A stretch of DNA of 64,000 bases from Limnohabitans sp. Rim8 (GTDB lineage Bacteria > Pseudomonadota > Gammaproteobacteria > Burkholderiales > Burkholderiaceae_C). Where the stretch lies: assembly GCA_945897465.1 (NCBI GenBank), contig CAMDFK010000019.1:1-64000 (forward strand), given 5' to 3'. A program made the translations under genes and the position numbers. This document shows positions 17,645 to 25,883 of this stretch, piece after piece (positions within the stretch are counted from its first letter, which is position 1; every line of letters starts with the position of its first letter). The notes beneath the pieces are model-generated. The model had not been told where the DNA came from and made no database searches. It saw only the letters and a program-made list of their open reading frames with translations.

Positions 17645-20485
17645 TCAGTGCGCTTGCTCCCAATTCGGCCCAAAGCCCACTTCAGCCAAGAGCGGCACCT
17701 TCAGGTCCGCCACCCCTGCCATGATGCGTGGCACTTCGGTGCGAACCCATTCGACTTCTGACTCAGGCACTTCAAACACCAATTCGTCGTGCACCTGCAT
17801 GATGACTTGGGTGGCCTTGCCTTGTTCGTCGAGCGCCTTTTGCACCGCGACCATGCTCAGCTTGATCAAATCCGCTGCTGTGCCCTGCATGGGCGCGTTG
17901 ATGGCGGCGCGTTCGGCCCCAGCGCGGCGCGGGCCGTTGGGGCTGTTGATCTCGGGCAGCATCAGGCGGCGGCCAAACACGGTCTCGACATAACCCAGCG
18001 CCTTGGCCTGCTCGCGGGTGGCGTCCATGTAGTGTTTGACGCCCGCAAAACGCTCAAAGTAACGGGTGATGTAGTTCTTGGCCGCCGTGTTGTCGATGCC
18101 CAGCGCCTTGGCCAAACCGAATGCGCTCATGCCGTAGATCAGTCCGAAGTTGATGGTCTTGGCGTAGCGACGTTGCTCGCTGCTCACCGTGTCGGGCGTG
18201 GCGCCAAACACCTCGGCCGCGGTGGCTTTATGCACGTCCAGCCCTTCATGAAAGGCCTTGAGCAAGGCCGCATCGTCGCTCAGGTGCGCCATGATGCGCA
18301 GCTCGATCTGGCTGTAGTCGGCACTCGCAATCACGCAGCCCGCCGGGGCCACAAAAGCCTCGCGCACCTTGCGGCCTTCGGCGGTGCGCACCGGGATGTT
18401 TTGCAGATTGGGTTCATTGCTCGACAAACGGCCCGTCACGGCCACGGCCTGCGCGTAATGCGTGTGCACCCGGCCCGTGCGCGGCAAGGCCAGCTGGGCC
18501 AGCTTGTCGGTGTAAGTCCCCTTGAGCTTGGCCAGGCTGCGGTGCTCCAGGATGCGGGCGGGCAGCGGGTAGTCCTCAGCCAGTTTCTCCAGCACCTCTT
18601 CGTCGGTGCTGCGCGCGCCGGTGGCGGTTTTCTTGATGACGGGCAGGCCCAGCTTGTCAAAAAAGATCTCCCCCAACTGCTTGGGGCTGGACAGGTTAAA
18701 GGGCTGGCCGGCGATTTCGTAGGCCTCGGTTTCGAGCTGCACAATGCGCTCGCCCAGCGCCTGGCTTTGCGCGGCCAGGGTGGGCGCGTCAATCAGCACC
18801 CCATTGCGCTCGATGCGGTAGAGCGCCTCGCTGGTGGCGATTTCCAGGTCGTAAACGTATTTCAGGCCTGCATGCGCCTCGATCTGCGGCCACAGGGCCA
18901 AGTGCACGTCCAGGCACTGGTCCGAGTCTTCGCACGCATAGTGCGCGGCTTTGTCCACCTCCACCTGCGCAAACGGGATCTGGTGCGCCCCTTTGCCACA
19001 CAGGTCTTCGTAGGTCACGCCCCGGCGGCCCACATGCCGCTCGGCGAGGCTACTGAGGCCGTGCGGCTTGTGCACTTCGAGCACATAGCTCTGGAGCATG
19101 GTGTCGTGGGCATAGCCTTGGACCTCGATGCCATGGTTCGCGAACACATGCCGGTCGTATTTGATGTTCTGGCCCAATTTCAGGCGGGCCGGGTTTTCCA
19201 ACCAGGGCTTGAGTTTGGCCAGCACGTCGGCCAGCGGCAGTTGCTCGGGCGCAGCCGGGCCGTTGTGGGCCAGTGGGATGTAAGCCGCCTCGCCGGGCGT
19301 GACGCTCAGCGATATGCCAACGATCACAGCCCGCATGGCGTCCAGCGACGTGGTTTCGGTGTCAATCGCCGTGAGGGCTGATTGCTCGATGCGAGCCAAC
19401 CAGGTGTCGAACAGCGCCCAGTCGAGCACGGTGGCGTATTTCAAATCACCCTGAACCGAGCTGGCAGCGATATCAAGCACAGGTGCCGCGGCTGGCTCCT
19501 CGTCAGCTGCCGATCCAAACAAATCGCCCATGTCCATGTCTTTGGGCTTGGCGGTTTTGGCTTTGCTCGCAGGCGCAGGCACGGCCCCACCCAGCGACTG
19601 CACCAGCCCCTTGAAGCCATAGGTCTGGTAAAAATTCAACAGCTTGTCCTTGTCCGGCTCCTGCAGGTGCAAGCTGGCGAGCGACGGCAAATCGGGGACC
19701 CAGCCGTTCAAGTCGCAATCGGTTTTCATGGTCACCAGCGCCCGGCCTTTGGGCAACCAATCCACCGCTTGGCGCAGGTTTTCGCCCGCCACGCCCTTGA
19801 TGTCGTGGGCGTTTTCCATGAGCTTGTCGAGCGAGCCGTATTCCATCAACCACTTGGCCGCCGTCTTGGGGCCGACCTTGGCCACACCGGGCACGTTGTC
19901 CACCGTGTCGCCCACCAGGGTTTGGTAATCGATCATCAGCGAAGGCGGCACGCCAAACTCGGCCGTGACGCCCGCCACATCGCGCACCTTGCCGTTCATG
20001 GTGTCGATGATGGTGATGTGCTCGTTCACCAACTGACTCAAGTCCTTGTCGCCGCTCGACACCGTCACGGTGATGCCTTGCTGCGCGGCCACATGGGCCA
20101 AGGTGGCGATCACGTCGTCGGCCTCTACGCCCGGCACGTCCAGCACCGTCCAGCCCATCAGGCGCACCAGTTCGTGGATCGGCTCGATCTGCGAGCGCAA
20201 ATCGTCCGGCATGGGGCTGCGGTTGGCTTTGTACTCGGGGTACAGCGCGTCGCGAAAAGTCGGGCCTTTGGCGTCGAACACGCAGGCGGCGTACATGGCT
20301 GGCACATCCTTGCACAGCCGCTCCATCATGTTGATCATGCCGCGAATGGCCCCGGTGGCGGGGCTCGTCGGGTCGCCCGGCACAGCCCGCAAATCGGGCA
20401 TGGCGTGGAAGGCGCGGTACAGGTAACTGGAGCCGTCGACCAACAAGAGGGTCGGTTGGGATGTGTCGGAGGTGTTGTCGCTCAT
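17645..20485 (-). CDS. polA: DNA polymerase I
   Basis: 946-aa repair and Okazaki-fragment polymerase. The 5' nuclease domain occupies roughly residues 1-300 (LLVDGSSYLYRAFHAMP; VSSGDKDLSQLV). The 3'-5' exonuclease domain is intact, since AIDTETTSLDAM (about 373) keeps the Asp/Glu pair. The polymerase domain has DYSQIELRIMAHLS (about 722), RRYAKTINFGLIYGMSAFGLA and MQVHDELVFEVP. I chose the ATG at 20485; the frame stays open 71 codons further upstream, but that passes through the promoter and hairpin region. It has its own promoter-like TTGACG-18-TACACA just upstream. Confidence 0.97.
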   Translation of the reverse strand: MSDNTSDTSQPTLLLVDGSSYLYRAFHAMPDLRAVPGDPTSPATGAIRGMINMMERLCKDVPAMYAACVFDAKGPTFRDALYPEYKANRSPMPDDLRSQIEPIHELVRLMGWTVLDVPGVEADDVIATLAHVAAQQGITVTVSSGDKDLSQLVNEHITIIDTMNGKVRDVAGVTAEFGVPPSLMIDYQTLVGDTVDNVPGVAKVGPKTAAKWLMEYGSLDKLMENAHDIKGVAGENLRQAVDWLPKGRALVTMKTDCDLNGWVPDLPSLASLHLQEPDKDKLLNFYQTYGFKGLVQSLGGAVPAPASKAKTAKPKDMDMGDLFGSAADEEPAAAPVLDIAASSVQGDLKYATVLDWALFDTWLARIEQSALTAIDTETTSLDAMRAVIVGISLSVTPGEAAYIPLAHNGPAAPEQLPLADVLAKLKPWLENPARLKLGQNIKYDRHVFANHGIEVQGYAHDTMLQSYVLEVHKPHGLSSLAERHVGRRGVTYEDLCGKGAHQIPFAQVEVDKAAHYACEDSDQCLDVHLALWPQIEAHAGLKYVYDLEIATSEALYRIERNGVLIDAPTLAAQSQALGERIVQLETEAYEIAGQPFNLSSPKQLGEIFFDKLGLPVIKKTATGARSTDEEVLEKLAEDYPLPARILEHRSLAKLKGTYTDKLAQLALPRTGRVHTHYAQAVAVTGRLSSNEPNLQNIPVRTAEGRKVREAFVAPAGCVIASADYSQIELRIMAHLSDDAALLKAFHEGLDVHKATAAEVFGATPDTVSSEQRRYAKTINFGLIYGMSAFGLAKALGIDNTAAKNYITRYFERFAGVKHYMDATREQAKALGYVETVFGRRLMLPEINSPNGPRRAGAERAAINAPMQGTAADLIKLSMVAVQKALDEQGKATQVIMQVHDELVFEVPESEVEWVRTEVPRIMAGVADLKVPLLAEVGFGPNWEQAH

Positions 20486-20493
20486 CCCCCGAT

Positions 20494-20523
20494 TGTGTAC
20501 CGGGTTAAGGGCTTGTCCGTCAA
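20494..20523 (-). promoter_or_regulatory. Probable polA promoter
   Basis: On the minus strand TTGACG (plus 20518-20523) and TACACA (plus 20494-20499) are separated by 18 bp, and the -10 ends 8 bp before the ATG. The spacing is acceptable for sigma-70, but the leader would be extremely short, so this is tentative. Confidence 0.4.
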
Positions 20524-20533
20524 ACGACCCCAT

Positions 20534-20615
20534 GATCGGGTGGCCGGGCCTGCGCCAGGGCGATGTGGCAAAGCGAAGCGCCTCTGAGCCCTGGTGCGGG
20601 CCCGGCCACCCGATC
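20534..20615. repeat. Hairpin element 1 (27-bp stem, 28-nt loop)
   Basis: Arms 20534-20560 and 20589-20615 pair over 27 positions. The only two non-Watson-Crick positions would be G-U wobbles in a plus-strand RNA. The 28-nt loop (20561-20588) begins CGATGTGGC and ends CTCTGAG. Its sequence recurs inverted in element 2. Confidence 0.9.
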
Positions 20616-20644
20616 TCCCCGCCAGTTCTGGGCAAACCCGGGCA

Positions 20645-20728
20645 GACCCGCAAAGGGCTGACTGCGCGGGGCCTCAGAGGCGCTTCGCTTTGCCACATCA
20701 GCCCCGCGCAGTCAGCCCTTTACGGGTC
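20645..20728. repeat. Hairpin element 2 (28-bp stem, 28-nt loop complementary to loop 1)
   Basis: Arms 20645-20672 and 20701-20728 pair over 28 positions with a single mismatch (GACCCG... against ...CGGGTC). The loop 20673-20700 is the exact reverse complement of 27 of the 28 loop bases of element 1. The stem sequence is unrelated to stem 1. Confidence 0.9.
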
Positions 20729-20810
20729 AGTTGGGTCTTTTCGCCCTCTACAATCAACATTTTGCTCACCCAAGCCAGACCCCTCTGGCGATTTGACGGT
20801 TTTCTCCCCC

Positions 20811-21773
20811 ATGGCGGTATTCACCGAAGTCACCGAAGCCCAGGCCAACGACCTGATGCGAGCCCTGAACTTGGGCCAGCTCACCGCTTTGCGCGGCATC
20901 GAGGGCGGGATTGAAAACACCAACTACTTTGCCACCACCGATCAAGGTGAGTACGTGCTCACCCTGTTCGAACGCCTGACGCACGAGCAACTGCCGTTTT
21001 ACCTGCTCCTGATGAAGCACCTGGCCGGGCGCGGCATCCCGGTGCCCGACCCGGCTGCCAACCAAGAAGGCGACGTGCTGCACACCGTGAGCGGCAAGCC
21101 CGCCGCCGTGGTCAACAAGCTGGTGGGCAAAAGCCAGCTGCAGCCCCAGGCGGTGCACTGCGCGGCTGTGGGCGACATGCTCGCGCGCATGCACCTGGCC
21201 GGGGCCGACTACAACCGCAGCCAACCCAATTTGCGTGGCCTGCCCTGGTGGAACGAGACTGTGCCCGTGGTGCTGCCCTACTTAGATTTGCCCCAAGCCG
21301 CCTTGCTGCGCAGCGAGCTGGCCTACCAAAACCACATCGCCGAGGGCGCAGCCTATGCCGCCCTGCCCCGTGGCCCGGTGCATGCTGACCTGTTCCGTGA
21401 CAACGTGATGTTCGTCGGCGAGCAGCTGACCGGCTTTTTTGATTTTTACTTTGCAGGCGTGGACACTTGGCTGTTTGACCTGGCCGTTTGCCTGAACGAC
21501 TGGTGCATCGACCTGCCTACAGGCGCGCACAACACCACACGCGCCCAGGCCATGGTTCAGGCCTACAACCAGGTACGCCCCTTGAGCGCGGCCGAACGCG
21601 CGTTGCTGCCTGCCCTTTTGCGGGCAGGGGCTTTGCGTTTTTGGATTTCAAGGCTGTGGGACTACCATCTGCCCCGCGAAGCGACCATGCTCACCCCGCA
21701 CGATCCGACCCATTTCGAACGCGTTTTGCGTGGTCGGGTGCAACAGCCCATTTCCCTGTCTGACCTCGTCTGA
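20811..21773 (+). CDS. thrB: Homoserine kinase (type II, APH fold)
   Basis: 320-aa kinase phosphorylating homoserine in threonine synthesis. It belongs to the aminoglycoside-phosphotransferase-like fold used by many Betaproteobacteria, not the GHMP ThrB. GIENTNYFATT near residue 33 and the catalytic loop PVHADLFRDNVMF (about 187-199), followed by GFFDFYFAGVDTWLFDLAV, show the Brenner-type HxD...N/D site. The ATG at 20811 (MAVFTEVTE) is the expected family start. The longer open frame through the hairpins is rejected. Confidence 0.93.
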   Translation: MAVFTEVTEAQANDLMRALNLGQLTALRGIEGGIENTNYFATTDQGEYVLTLFERLTHEQLPFYLLLMKHLAGRGIPVPDPAANQEGDVLHTVSGKPAAVVNKLVGKSQLQPQAVHCAAVGDMLARMHLAGADYNRSQPNLRGLPWWNETVPVVLPYLDLPQAALLRSELAYQNHIAEGAAYAALPRGPVHADLFRDNVMFVGEQLTGFFDFYFAGVDTWLFDLAVCLNDWCIDLPTGAHNTTRAQAMVQAYNQVRPLSAAERALLPALLRAGALRFWISRLWDYHLPREATMLTPHDPTHFERVLRGRVQQPISLSDLV

Positions 21774-21778
21774 ACACC

Positions 21779-22579
21779 ATGAATTTGAAAATCGTTCCCG
21801 CCAAAACTGGCCTCAAATGGGTGAGCCAAGGCATGACCACTTTCTGGCGCCAGCCACTGGCCTTGACCGGCCTGTTTTTTTTATTCATGGCCACGGTCTC
21901 GATCGTGTCGATCGTCCCTGTCGTGGGCAGCGCCCTGGCCCTGATTGTTTTGCCATCGCTGACACTGGGCATGATGGCCGCCACGCAATCAGCGACTGAA
22001 GGCAAGTTTCCCATGCCCAGTGTCTTGTTTGTGGCCTTCAAAGTCGGGCCACACCGTAAAACCATGCTTCATTTGGGCGGTTTATACGCAGTGATTTTTT
22101 TGGTTGTTATGTTTTTGTCCGCTCTGGCCGATGGCGGCACCTTTGCCAAGGTGTACTTTGGCGGACAAGCCATGACCCCCGAGGTCGTCACCGCAGATTC
22201 CTTCCAAAACGCACTCTGGGTGTCGATGCTGTTTTATATACCGCTGTCCATGATGTTCTGGCACGCACCCGCCCTGGTGCACTGGTACGGCATGCCCGCG
22301 GTCAAAAGTCTGTTTTTCAGTTTCGTGGCGTGCTGGCGCAACCTCAAGGCCTTTGGGGTGTATGTGTTCGCCTGGGGCGTGGTTTTCATGTTGGCAGGTG
22401 TCTTGGCGCTGCTGATTTCCAGCCTGTTGGGCAATCCGGGCTTGATGACGGCCACCTTCATGCCCCTGGCGCTGATGGTGGCGGCCATGTTCTTTACCTC
22501 GATGCTGTTTTCGGTGCGGGACTGCTTCTCGACCGATGTCTACGACGAGCCGCCCGCCAGCGCGGATCGGCCCGAATAA
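21779..22579 (+). CDS. BPSS1780-family membrane protein
   Basis: 266-aa protein with about six hydrophobic segments. The start MNLKIVPAKTGLKWVSQGMTTFWRQP (quoted partly) and the following membrane pair are typical of a conserved Burkholderiales family known only by the locus name BPSS1780. Function unknown. It begins 5 bp after thrB and is probably co-transcribed with it. It converges on slyD. Confidence 0.8.
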   Translation: MNLKIVPAKTGLKWVSQGMTTFWRQPLALTGLFFLFMATVSIVSIVPVVGSALALIVLPSLTLGMMAATQSATEGKFPMPSVLFVAFKVGPHRKTMLHLGGLYAVIFLVVMFLSALADGGTFAKVYFGGQAMTPEVVTADSFQNALWVSMLFYIPLSMMFWHAPALVHWYGMPAVKSLFFSFVACWRNLKAFGVYVFAWGVVFMLAGVLALLISSLLGNPGLMTATFMPLALMVAAMFFTSMLFSVRDCFSTDVYDEPPASADRPE

Positions 22580-22585
22580 ACAAGC

Positions 22586-23062
22586 TCAGTGGTGGTGACC
22601 GTGTGCACCGTGTGCGTGGCGGTGCGTCACCTCCTCGGCTGAGGCCGCCCGCACTTCCGTCACCTTCAGGCTCAGCGTCAGGTGCTGCCCGGCCCAAGGG
22701 TGGTTGCCGTCCAGGATCACCTGGTTGCCTTTGATTTTGAGCACGTTGAACAGCTGCTCGCGCCCATCGGGCGTGCGCCCGCGCAGCTGGCCACCCACTT
22801 TGACACCGGGCGGGAACTCGCTTTTGGGGATGGTCTGCACCAAGCTCTCGTCGCGCTCGCCAAAGGCGTCGGCCGGCGTCAGCTTCAAAGTGGTGGCAAA
22901 GCCCACTTCTTGGCCTTCGAGTGCGGCTTCGATTTTGGGGAAAGTGTTGTCATAGCCGCCGTGCAAATACGAGGTCGGCTCTTGTGCCTTGTCCAGCAAC
23001 ATGCCTTGGGCGTTGGTCACTTTGTACTGCATGGTGACGACGGTATCTTGGGCGATTTTCAT
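22586..23062 (-). CDS. slyD: FKBP-type peptidyl-prolyl isomerase, SlyD type
   Basis: 158-aa cytoplasmic isomerase and chaperone. The FKBP core MQYKVTNAQGMLLD...YLHGGYD is split by the insert-in-flap domain (FATTLKLTPADAFGERDESLVQ), as in SlyD. The C-terminus is a short metal-binding His tail (HRHAHGAHGHHH), shorter than in E. coli. SlyD proteins help nickel delivery and folding. A second FKBP without the tail is encoded at 60289-60732. Confidence 0.9.
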   Translation of the reverse strand: MKIAQDTVVTMQYKVTNAQGMLLDKAQEPTSYLHGGYDNTFPKIEAALEGQEVGFATTLKLTPADAFGERDESLVQTIPKSEFPPGVKVGGQLRGRTPDGREQLFNVLKIKGNQVILDGNHPWAGQHLTLSLKVTEVRAASAEEVTHRHAHGAHGHHH

Positions 23063-23087
23063 GGGGACTTTCAGAACATGAATGGGT

Positions 23088-25616
23088 TTACACCAACGTG
23101 AGTTTAGCCACGCTCAGCGCCAGCCATTTCACACCGTGGCGCGGGAAGTTGACCTGCGCCCGGGCATCGGTACCCACACCCTCCACGGCCAACACTTTGC
23201 CTTCGCCAAACTTGGTGTGGAACACGGTTTTGCCCGCGCTGATGCCGTGTTCGGGCGCGGCTTTTTGCACCGGCACAGGCGGGCTTTTGTAGGTTTCGGT
23301 GCTCAGGCTGCTTTGGCCCCAGGCCGGGCGTGCATGGCGGTTGAAGGCCGGTGTTTGGGGCCAACCGCCACCCGGGGCGTTGCCGCCTCCGCTGGCGGCC
23401 TGGCCCAAGTTAGAAAAGCCGCTGTTTTTGGGCGTGACCCACTTGAGGCACTCTTCGGGCAACTCATCCAAGAAACGGCTTTTAAGGTTGTAGCGGGTCT
23501 GACCGTGCAGCATGCGGGTTTGTGAATGGCTCAGGTACAGGCGCTTGCGGGCACGGGTGATGGCCACGTACATCAGGCGGCGTTCTTCCTCCAGACCGTC
23601 AAAGTCGTTCATCGCGTTTTCGTGCGGAAACAGGCCTTCTTCGAGGCCGGTGATGAACACCGCGTCAAACTCCAGCCCCTTGCTGGCGTGCACCGTCATC
23701 AGTTGCACCGCGTCTTCGCCCGCTTGCGCCTGGTTGTCGCCTGCTTCCAGCGAAGCGTGCGTCAGGAAAGCTGCCAGCGGGCTCATGATCACACCGTCTT
23801 CGCTGAAATCGCCGGTCAAAACCTCGTCATCGCGAGGACCGATGGGACGTGGCGATCCAGCACTGGACTGCCGCGCTTCGCTCGCAGTGACGGCATTCAA
23901 ACCATTGCTTGCCTCACTCACGCCGTCATCGCGAGCGAAGCGTGGCAATCCATCTCCTGCGGCAGTCAAGCCTTGGCTGGCCGGGCTTTGCGACAAGGCT
24001 TGCGGCATGGCCACCGCACTGCGTCCAAAGCCTTCTTGGGTGACAAAGCTCTCAGCCGCATTGACCAATTCTTCCAAGTTCTCAACGCGGTCTGCGCCTT
24101 CTTTTTCGGCGCGGTAGTGGTTGACCAGACCGGTTTTTTCCAACACCAGGTCAATGATTTCGCGCAGCGTCAGCCCTTCAGTCTGCTCGCGCAGCACATC
24201 CACCATGGCCACAAACGCGGCCAAATTGGCGCCTGCTTTGCCGGTGGTGGCGCTCACCGCATCGTGCAAGGAGCAGCCTGCAGCGCGTGCGGTGTCTTGC
24301 AACTGCTCAATGGAACGTGCCCCAATGCCGCGCGGCGGGAAGTTGACCACCCGCAAAAAGCTGGTGTCGTCGTGGGGGTTCTCCATCAGGCGCAAATAGG
24401 CCAGCGCGTGCTTGATTTCAGCCCGTTCAAAAAAGCGCAAACCGCCATACACCCGGTACGGAAACCCAGCGTTGAACAGCGCAGTCTCCAGCACCCGGCT
24501 TTGGGCGTTGCTGCGGTACAGCAGCGCCACTTCCTTGCGCTCAAAGCCGTCTTGCTTGACCAACTGGCGCAACTCTTCCACCAGCCACTGCGCCTCGGCA
24601 AAGTCAGACGGCGACTCCACCACCCGCACCGGCTCGCCCGCGCCTTGGTCTGTTCGCAGGGTTTTGCCCAAACGGGTTTTGTTGTGGCTGATCAGGTGGT
24701 TGGCCGAGTCCAGAATATTGCTGAAACTGCGGTAGTTTTGCTCGAGCTTGATCTGGTGCTGCACCTGGAACTCGCGCACAAAATCGGCCATATTGCCCAC
24801 GCGTGCACCCCGGAAGGCGTAAATGCTCTGGTCGTCGTCGCCCACGGCCAAGATGGCGCATTCGCCACCCTCGCTTGGCAAACCCGCCAGCTGCTTGAGC
24901 CAGGCGTCTTGCAGCTTGTTGGTGTCCTGAAACTCGTCCACCAAGATGTGGCGAAAGCGGCGGCGGTAGTGCTCGCGCACATGCGCGTTGTCGCGCAGCA
25001 GTTCATAAGAGCGCAGCATCAACTCGCCAAAATCCACCACGCCTTCGCGTTGGCATTGCTCTTCGTACAGTTGGTAAAGCTCCACCTTGCGGCGGGTTTC
25101 ATCGTCGCGCACCGGCACATCACCCGGGCGCTGGCCGTCTTCTTTGCAGCCCGAGATGAAATACTGCACCTGCTTGGGCGGGAAGCGGTCTTCGTCCACA
25201 TTGAACTGCTTGCACAGCCGCTTGACGGCCGAGAGCTGGTCTTGGGTGTCCAGAATCTGAAAGGTCTGCGGCAATCCCGCCAGCTGATGATGCGCACGCA
25301 AAAAGCGGTTGCACAGCCCGTGGAAGGTGCCGATCCACATCGCGTTCACATTCACCGGCAGCATGGACTGCAGGCGCAGCTTCATTTCTTTGGCGGCCTT
25401 GTTGGTGAAGGTGACCGCCAAAATGCCGCCGGGCGAGACCTGCGAGGTTTGCAGCAGCCAGGCGATGCGCGTGGTGAGCACTCGGGTTTTGCCAGAGCCT
25501 GCCCCCGCCAAGATCAGGGCGTGTTCAGTGGGCAAAGCCACCGCCCGGTGCTGCTCGGCGTTGAGCTGGGCGAGCAAGGGGGACGCCGAAGCGTTCGGGG
25601 AGAATTCAGACAACAT
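23088..25616 (-). CDS. uvrD: UvrD/PcrA-type DNA helicase carrying an in-frame palindromic-repeat insert
   Basis: 842-aa superfamily 1A helicase for nucleotide excision and mismatch repair. Motif Q and Walker A (LNAEQHRAV; LAGAGSGKT), motif II (LVDEFQDTN), motif III (AVGDDDQSIYAFRGA) and motif V (TVHASKGLEFDAVFITGLEEG) are intact. ATG at 25616 (MLSEFSPNAS) is preferred over an open extension of 20 codons. Around residues 553-598, in the linker between the 2B region and motif V, the translation becomes LPRFARDDG...ASEARQSS, which is encoded by a genomic palindromic repeat (23825-23952). The frame is kept. Confidence 0.95.
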   Translation of the reverse strand: MLSEFSPNASASPLLAQLNAEQHRAVALPTEHALILAGAGSGKTRVLTTRIAWLLQTSQVSPGGILAVTFTNKAAKEMKLRLQSMLPVNVNAMWIGTFHGLCNRFLRAHHQLAGLPQTFQILDTQDQLSAVKRLCKQFNVDEDRFPPKQVQYFISGCKEDGQRPGDVPVRDDETRRKVELYQLYEEQCQREGVVDFGELMLRSYELLRDNAHVREHYRRRFRHILVDEFQDTNKLQDAWLKQLAGLPSEGGECAILAVGDDDQSIYAFRGARVGNMADFVREFQVQHQIKLEQNYRSFSNILDSANHLISHNKTRLGKTLRTDQGAGEPVRVVESPSDFAEAQWLVEELRQLVKQDGFERKEVALLYRSNAQSRVLETALFNAGFPYRVYGGLRFFERAEIKHALAYLRLMENPHDDTSFLRVVNFPPRGIGARSIEQLQDTARAAGCSLHDAVSATTGKAGANLAAFVAMVDVLREQTEGLTLREIIDLVLEKTGLVNHYRAEKEGADRVENLEELVNAAESFVTQEGFGRSAVAMPQALSQSPASQGLTAAGDGLPRFARDDGVSEASNGLNAVTASEARQSSAGSPRPIGPRDDEVLTGDFSEDGVIMSPLAAFLTHASLEAGDNQAQAGEDAVQLMTVHASKGLEFDAVFITGLEEGLFPHENAMNDFDGLEEERRLMYVAITRARKRLYLSHSQTRMLHGQTRYNLKSRFLDELPEECLKWVTPKNSGFSNLGQAASGGGNAPGGGWPQTPAFNRHARPAWGQSSLSTETYKSPPVPVQKAAPEHGISAGKTVFHTKFGEGKVLAVEGVGTDARAQVNFPRHGVKWLALSVAKLTLV
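23825..23952. repeat. Palindromic repeat inserted in the uvrD coding region
   Basis: A full palindromic copy (23825-23892: CGTCATCGCGAG... to ...CTCGCAGTGACG) plus a half copy (23923-23952: CGTCATCGCGAGCGAAGCG...CAATCCAT). The same family occurs between genes at 59123-59291 and 61708-61903. Inside uvrD its length is compatible with the reading frame and creates no stop. Confidence 0.88.
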
Positions 25617-25883
25617 CTGTCGATTGTAGGAAGTTCGCACGCCGTGCAACACCTCACATGACACCCGAACCCGCAAGTGGCCTGCTCATCGTGAGCTGAC
25701 AGCACCACCGGCTTGGATTTCGTCCACTTCGGGACACACGGCGCGAGCCGGGTGTGCCACGATGTTCGCTCTGCATAAATATTCCGACAAAGCGCCTTCC
25801 TCCATGACATCCTTCGCCAGGCCCTCGCCAAGACTGCCCCAAGACTGGCACCGCCAGGGCGCTGGCACCGGGGCAGTCCGCAC
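25617..25883. other. Intergenic region uvrD / MFS gene
   Basis: 267 bp between divergent genes. I see no credible gene, RNA or repeat. It should contain both promoters, but no confident elements were assigned. Confidence 0.4.

Larger units (their letters stand above)
20486..20810. other. polA-thrB divergent intergenic region
   Basis: 325 bp without a gene. From left to right it holds the polA promoter candidate, hairpin 1 (20534-20615), a 29-bp spacer, hairpin 2 (20645-20728), and a TACAAT hexamer at 20749-20754 that may be a thrB -10 without a good -35. The open frames crossing it are extensions of polA and thrB and are not supported. Confidence 0.7.

Noticed and set aside
20486-20698. 71-codon N-terminal extension of polA through the hairpins
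   Set aside because: The peptide is translated repeat and promoter sequence. The normal PolA start at 20485 gives the full family length.
20731-20754. Complete thrB promoter (TTGGGT...TACAAT)
   Set aside because: The -10-like TACAAT is good but the spacing to TTGGGT is only 12 bp, so the pair was not annotated.
23526-25661. 711-codon open frame antisense to uvrD, and similar long antisense frames over polA and dxs
   Set aside because: They mirror conserved genes in GC-rich DNA, lack recognisable domains and ribosome sites, and are composition-driven shadows.
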